From JBKEDS01 sp047975545 (lineage in GTDB: Bacteria > Bacteroidota > Bacteroidia > Flavobacteriales > Flavobacteriaceae), in NCBI GenBank assembly GCA_047975545.1, contig JBKEDS010000032.1, positions 43,331-107,330 on the forward strand: DNA of 64,000 nt. Direction: 5' to 3'. Every line of letters begins with the position of its first letter. Positions within the stretch are counted from its first letter, which is position 1. The position numbers were made by a program, and so were the translations under genes. Of the stretch, positions 61,940 through 64,000 are shown piece by piece. The notes under the pieces are model-generated. The model made no database searches. It was given only the letters and a program-made list of their open reading frames with translations, and was not told the DNA's origin.

Positions 61940-62039
61940 AACCATGAAAGCCCATAATGGGCATTTAGCAAGGCAAAGACCAGTATCAACCGACATAATT
62001 AAATTGCTAATAATAAGTTTAATACGAAAATTTAAATAG
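61940..62039 (+). repeat. dispersed repeat family R1, copy 3 (divergent)
   Basis: Shares GAAAGCCCATAATGGGCATTT and a following GCA-GGCAAA, then diverges from copies 1 and 2, ending in the same AAATTTAAATAGATGAA tail found in copy 2. It lies directly upstream of the HAD lipoprotein gene. Confidence 0.75.
61944..62039 (+). CDS. possible 31-codon ORF in repeat R1 copy 3
   Basis: The ORF begins MKAHNGHLA as in R1 copy 2, with changes that are partly synonymous (TTG to TTA) or conservative (I to V, E to D), then continues DIIKLLIISLIRKFK. Its TAG stop directly precedes the ATG of the HAD lipoprotein gene (62040). It could be an upstream ORF coupling translation to that gene, or simply the repeat read as protein. 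Not a known family. Confidence 0.35.
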   Translation: MKAHNGHLARQRPVSTDIIKLLIISLIRKFK

Positions 62040-63053
62040 ATGAAGTTTAAAACCCTAACATTACTTATAAGTTGCTTATCTGTAATAGCCTGTAAGCAAC
62101 ATTCAAAAGAAGCCGAAAAAGCAACCGCAGATCCGTTGCCATCATTTAACGAAGTAGCTTCAAAAACAAATATTATCGCCTTTGTTGAAAAAATAACCGA
62201 TTCGACAAATGCCGAATTTGTAAACCCCGAAGACCGCATTGCCTGTTTCGATAACGATGGCACACTGTGGGTGGAACAGCCCTTGCCCTCGCAATTGTTT
62301 TTTGCCTTCGATAAAATTAAAACCATGGCTGCGGACCATCCCGAATGGAAAACCGAAATGCCGTTTAAAGCCATTGTTGAAAACGATTTGGAAGCCATGA
62401 AAACCTTTCATACCGCCGACGTTTTAAAACTCGTGGGTGCGGCACATGCCACGCAAAATGTAGATGGGTTTAATAAAGAGCTTCAGGAATGGCTGAAAAC
62501 TGCCCAGCATCCGGTACTTAAAAAACCCTACACCCAGTTGGTATATCAACCTATGCTGGAGTTATTGGATTATTTGAGAAGCAACCAATTTAAAATATAT
62601 ATCGTTTCCGGCGGAAGCCAGGAATTTATGCGGGCTTGGGCGCCAAAAAGTTATAATATTCCCGAAGAAAACATTATCGGTTCTACTTTTAAAAGGGAGG
62701 TAGTGGTAAATGGTGATTCCATTTCAATAGCACAGACCCCAAACTTCGATTTTAACGACGACCACGAGGGCAAGATTATTTCCATAAACAAATACATTGG
62801 CAAAAAACCCATTATGGTAGTGGGCAATTCCGATGGCGATTTGGATATGATGGAATATTGCGCAACCAACAATCCGCTTCCGCATTTCTTGCTATACGTA
62901 AAACATACCGATGGCAATCGGGAATTCGATTATTCCAAAGGTGTTATTGCCGGAGCCTTAAAAAAGGGCGAAACCGTTGCCAAGGAAAAAGGTTGGACGG
63001 TTATTGATATGAAAACCGATTGGAAAACTGTGTTTCCACAGCAAAATCAGTAA
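62040..63053 (+). CDS. HAD-like phosphatase lipoprotein
   Basis: 337 residues. Lipoprotein signal ISCLSVIAC (Cys 18); HAD motif I in CFDNDGTLW (catalytic D near 65 and +2 D); motif II IVSGGSQEF; a lysine region and motif IV VGNSDGDLDMMEY. It is an exported member of the acid-phosphatase-like HAD group, so it probably hydrolyses a phosphate ester at the outer face. It may serve phosphate release near the sulfatases. It follows R1 copy 3 directly, with the ATG at 62040. Confidence 0.9.
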   Translation: MKFKTLTLLISCLSVIACKQHSKEAEKATADPLPSFNEVASKTNIIAFVEKITDSTNAEFVNPEDRIACFDNDGTLWVEQPLPSQLFFAFDKIKTMAADHPEWKTEMPFKAIVENDLEAMKTFHTADVLKLVGAAHATQNVDGFNKELQEWLKTAQHPVLKKPYTQLVYQPMLELLDYLRSNQFKIYIVSGGSQEFMRAWAPKSYNIPEENIIGSTFKREVVVNGDSISIAQTPNFDFNDDHEGKIISINKYIGKKPIMVVGNSDGDLDMMEYCATNNPLPHFLLYVKHTDGNREFDYSKGVIAGALKKGETVAKEKGWTVIDMKTDWKTVFPQQNQ

Positions 63054-63081
63054 CCCGCAAGGTTTTTAAAGCCTTGTAGGT
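63053..63081. repeat. palindromic hairpin repeat (ACC..GCAAGG / CCTTGT.GGT)
   Basis: ACCCGCAAGG and GCCTTGTAGGT form a hairpin around TTTTTAAA in the spacer after the HAD gene. No T-tract follows, so it is more likely a repeat element than a terminator. A decayed relative may lie at 5691-5720. Confidence 0.5.
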
Positions 63082-63100
63082 TTATAACTAAAACGTAATT

Positions 63101-63781
63101 ATGGGAGGCCTTATACCAAAAACTAAAAGCAGATTTTTATTAATAGCTGTATTGCTATGGTTTTGTAATACGGTAGCTCAGGATAATTATTTTGCCGAGG
63201 TCGAGGTAAAAAAAAACCTAAACCTTTCAACCAAATGGGACTATGCCGTGCTTGGCAGTTGGAAACAGTTTTACCACCAAGAAGGATGGACACGGGTTGG
63301 GCTAAATGCCACAGTAAAGCGAAGCTACAACCAATGGAGCGTGTACGGCGGGCTTAATTCCAATATTACGTTCGACAAAAAAGCGGCCAATTACTGGGAG
63401 TTTAGGCCATGGCTTGGGCTTGGGTTAGATAATGCGGTTTACAAATCCCTAAGTTTTAGCCAATTGTTTAAATTTGAATGGCGAAACCTTGTTTTTTCCA
63501 ATAAGGATTTTAACAAAGTAACCACGCGCTACCGCTACCTAATAAAACCCAAATACGATTTTAAAAAAAACTGGAGCATTTTTACGGGTTACGAGTGGTA
63601 TATTTTACCCAATAAAAATTTGGCTACCCGGTTTATAAACTCGAACGAATGGAGTGCGGGCATTACCAAAAAAATAAAAAAGTATAGCTTTAGCCTAAAA
63701 TACACCAAGGAAAAATTTAATAAAGAGTACCAACCCGATACAAAGGACGGCAACACTTTTACCCTAACCGTTGTGTTTTAA
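63101..63781 (+). CDS. DUF2490 family outer-membrane-like protein
   Basis: 226 residues. A signal peptide (ending NTVAQDN) followed by beta strands rich in Trp and Tyr: WDYAVLGSWKQFYHQEGWTRVGLNATVKRSYNQWSVYGGLN, WEFRPWLGLGLDN, FEWRNLVFSNKDFNKVTTRYRYLIKPKY. This is the DUF2490 pattern, a predicted outer-membrane barrel of unknown function. It follows the HAD gene by 47 bases. Confidence 0.85.
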   Translation: MGGLIPKTKSRFLLIAVLLWFCNTVAQDNYFAEVEVKKNLNLSTKWDYAVLGSWKQFYHQEGWTRVGLNATVKRSYNQWSVYGGLNSNITFDKKAANYWEFRPWLGLGLDNAVYKSLSFSQLFKFEWRNLVFSNKDFNKVTTRYRYLIKPKYDFKKNWSIFTGYEWYILPNKNLATRFINSNEWSAGITKKIKKYSFSLKYTKEKFNKEYQPDTKDGNTFTLTVVF

Positions 63782-63821
63782 GGTGAAATAAATTAGTTTT
63801 AAGGCGAAAAAAGTATGCTGA

Positions 63822-64000
63822 ATGAATAGTATAGTTAAAATTTTATTTTCCATAATAATATTAGCAACAAGCATTAACAGTACGGCGCAAACCGACACCC
63901 TAATGCTAAAAAACAAGGATAAGATAATTGGTGAAATTAAGCACATGAAAAAGGGCGTGCTAACCATAGAAACCGATTATAGCGATTCCGATTTTAAAAT
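63822..64000 (+). CDS. probable DUF481 family protein, 5' part
   Basis: The ATG at 63822 opens a frame running past the end of the window. The visible 59 codons give a signal peptide (MNSIVKILFSIIILATSINSTAQ), then TDTLMLKNKDKIIGEIKHM and ETDYSDSDFK, the N-terminal pattern of DUF481 (salt-induced outer-membrane) proteins with an SH3-like start. The rest lies outside. Confidence 0.6.
   Translation, partial: MNSIVKILFSIIILATSINSTAQTDTLMLKNKDKIIGEIKHMKKGVLTIETDYSDSDFK

Noticed and set aside
1..64000. CRISPR array, rRNA, tRNA, prophage or complete insertion sequence
   Set aside because: No regularly spaced direct repeats, no conserved rRNA or tRNA stretches, and no transposase, integrase or phage structural gene was seen when reading the window.

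Overview
The window is a stretch of a Bacteroidota chromosome, almost certainly from the Flavobacteriaceae. Pointers are gldH (gliding motility), a FecI-type sigma factor/FecR/SusC/SusD set, two Bat-type (MoxR/VWA) operons, a HmuY-family protein, TAnnTTTG promoter elements, AT-rich spacers and Asn/Lys-rich proteins. No rRNA, tRNA, CRISPR array, transposase or phage gene was seen. A genus cannot be named from the sequence.

Layout. 0-2.1 kb: end of a HmuY-like gene, a conserved small protein, cvpA and a beta-carbonic anhydrase. 2.1-12.0 kb (minus strand): a complete Bat operon in the order moxR, DUF58, a large DUF4381-like membrane protein, batA, batB, batC, batD, batE, with the carbonic anhydrase at its end; the two spacers around batB have been enlarged by palindromic repeats. 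12.2-18.4 kb: SDR dehydrogenase, AlbA_2-domain protein, mtgA, HD hydrolase, an AraC regulator and a secreted protein flanked by two near-identical terminators. 18.4-23.4 kb: ricT, gldH, a YhcG-like nuclease gene that has lost its catalytic core, and a class A penicillin-binding protein. 23.4-27.4 kb: hemL, a LysM glucosaminidase, a PLP desulfhydrase-like enzyme, a small HExxH membrane protein and a DUF5522 mini-gene. 27.6-35.6 kb: a DUF4136 lipoprotein and a sigma/anti-sigma/SusC/SusD uptake locus. 35.8-43.7 kb: TolC/MacA/MacB efflux genes, an orphan LytS-type kinase, a patatin and an AI-2E-type transporter.

44.1-64 kb is the most distinctive part. All genes are on the plus strand: two POTRA-less D15-type outer-membrane barrels, two tandem CTAGR sulfatases, then a second and divergent MoxR/VWA operon (moxR, DUF58, DUF4381, VWA, a VWA-TPR fusion, BatD-like), an unusual sirtuin, a luciferase-type oxidoreductase, a TIM-barrel protein, a small barrel, an MscS channel, an acid-phosphatase-like HAD lipoprotein, a DUF2490 protein and the start of a probable DUF481 protein. 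I infer that this could be a sulfatase-linked envelope system in which the MoxR/VWA complex acts on exported partners; this is a hypothesis from context.

The window also carries several families of short dispersed repeats. One has two identical 79-bp copies 25 kb apart plus a divergent third copy that encodes a mini-ORF abutting the next gene. Two accessory genes inserted into otherwise conserved operons (YhcG-like and ORF6N) are both damaged.
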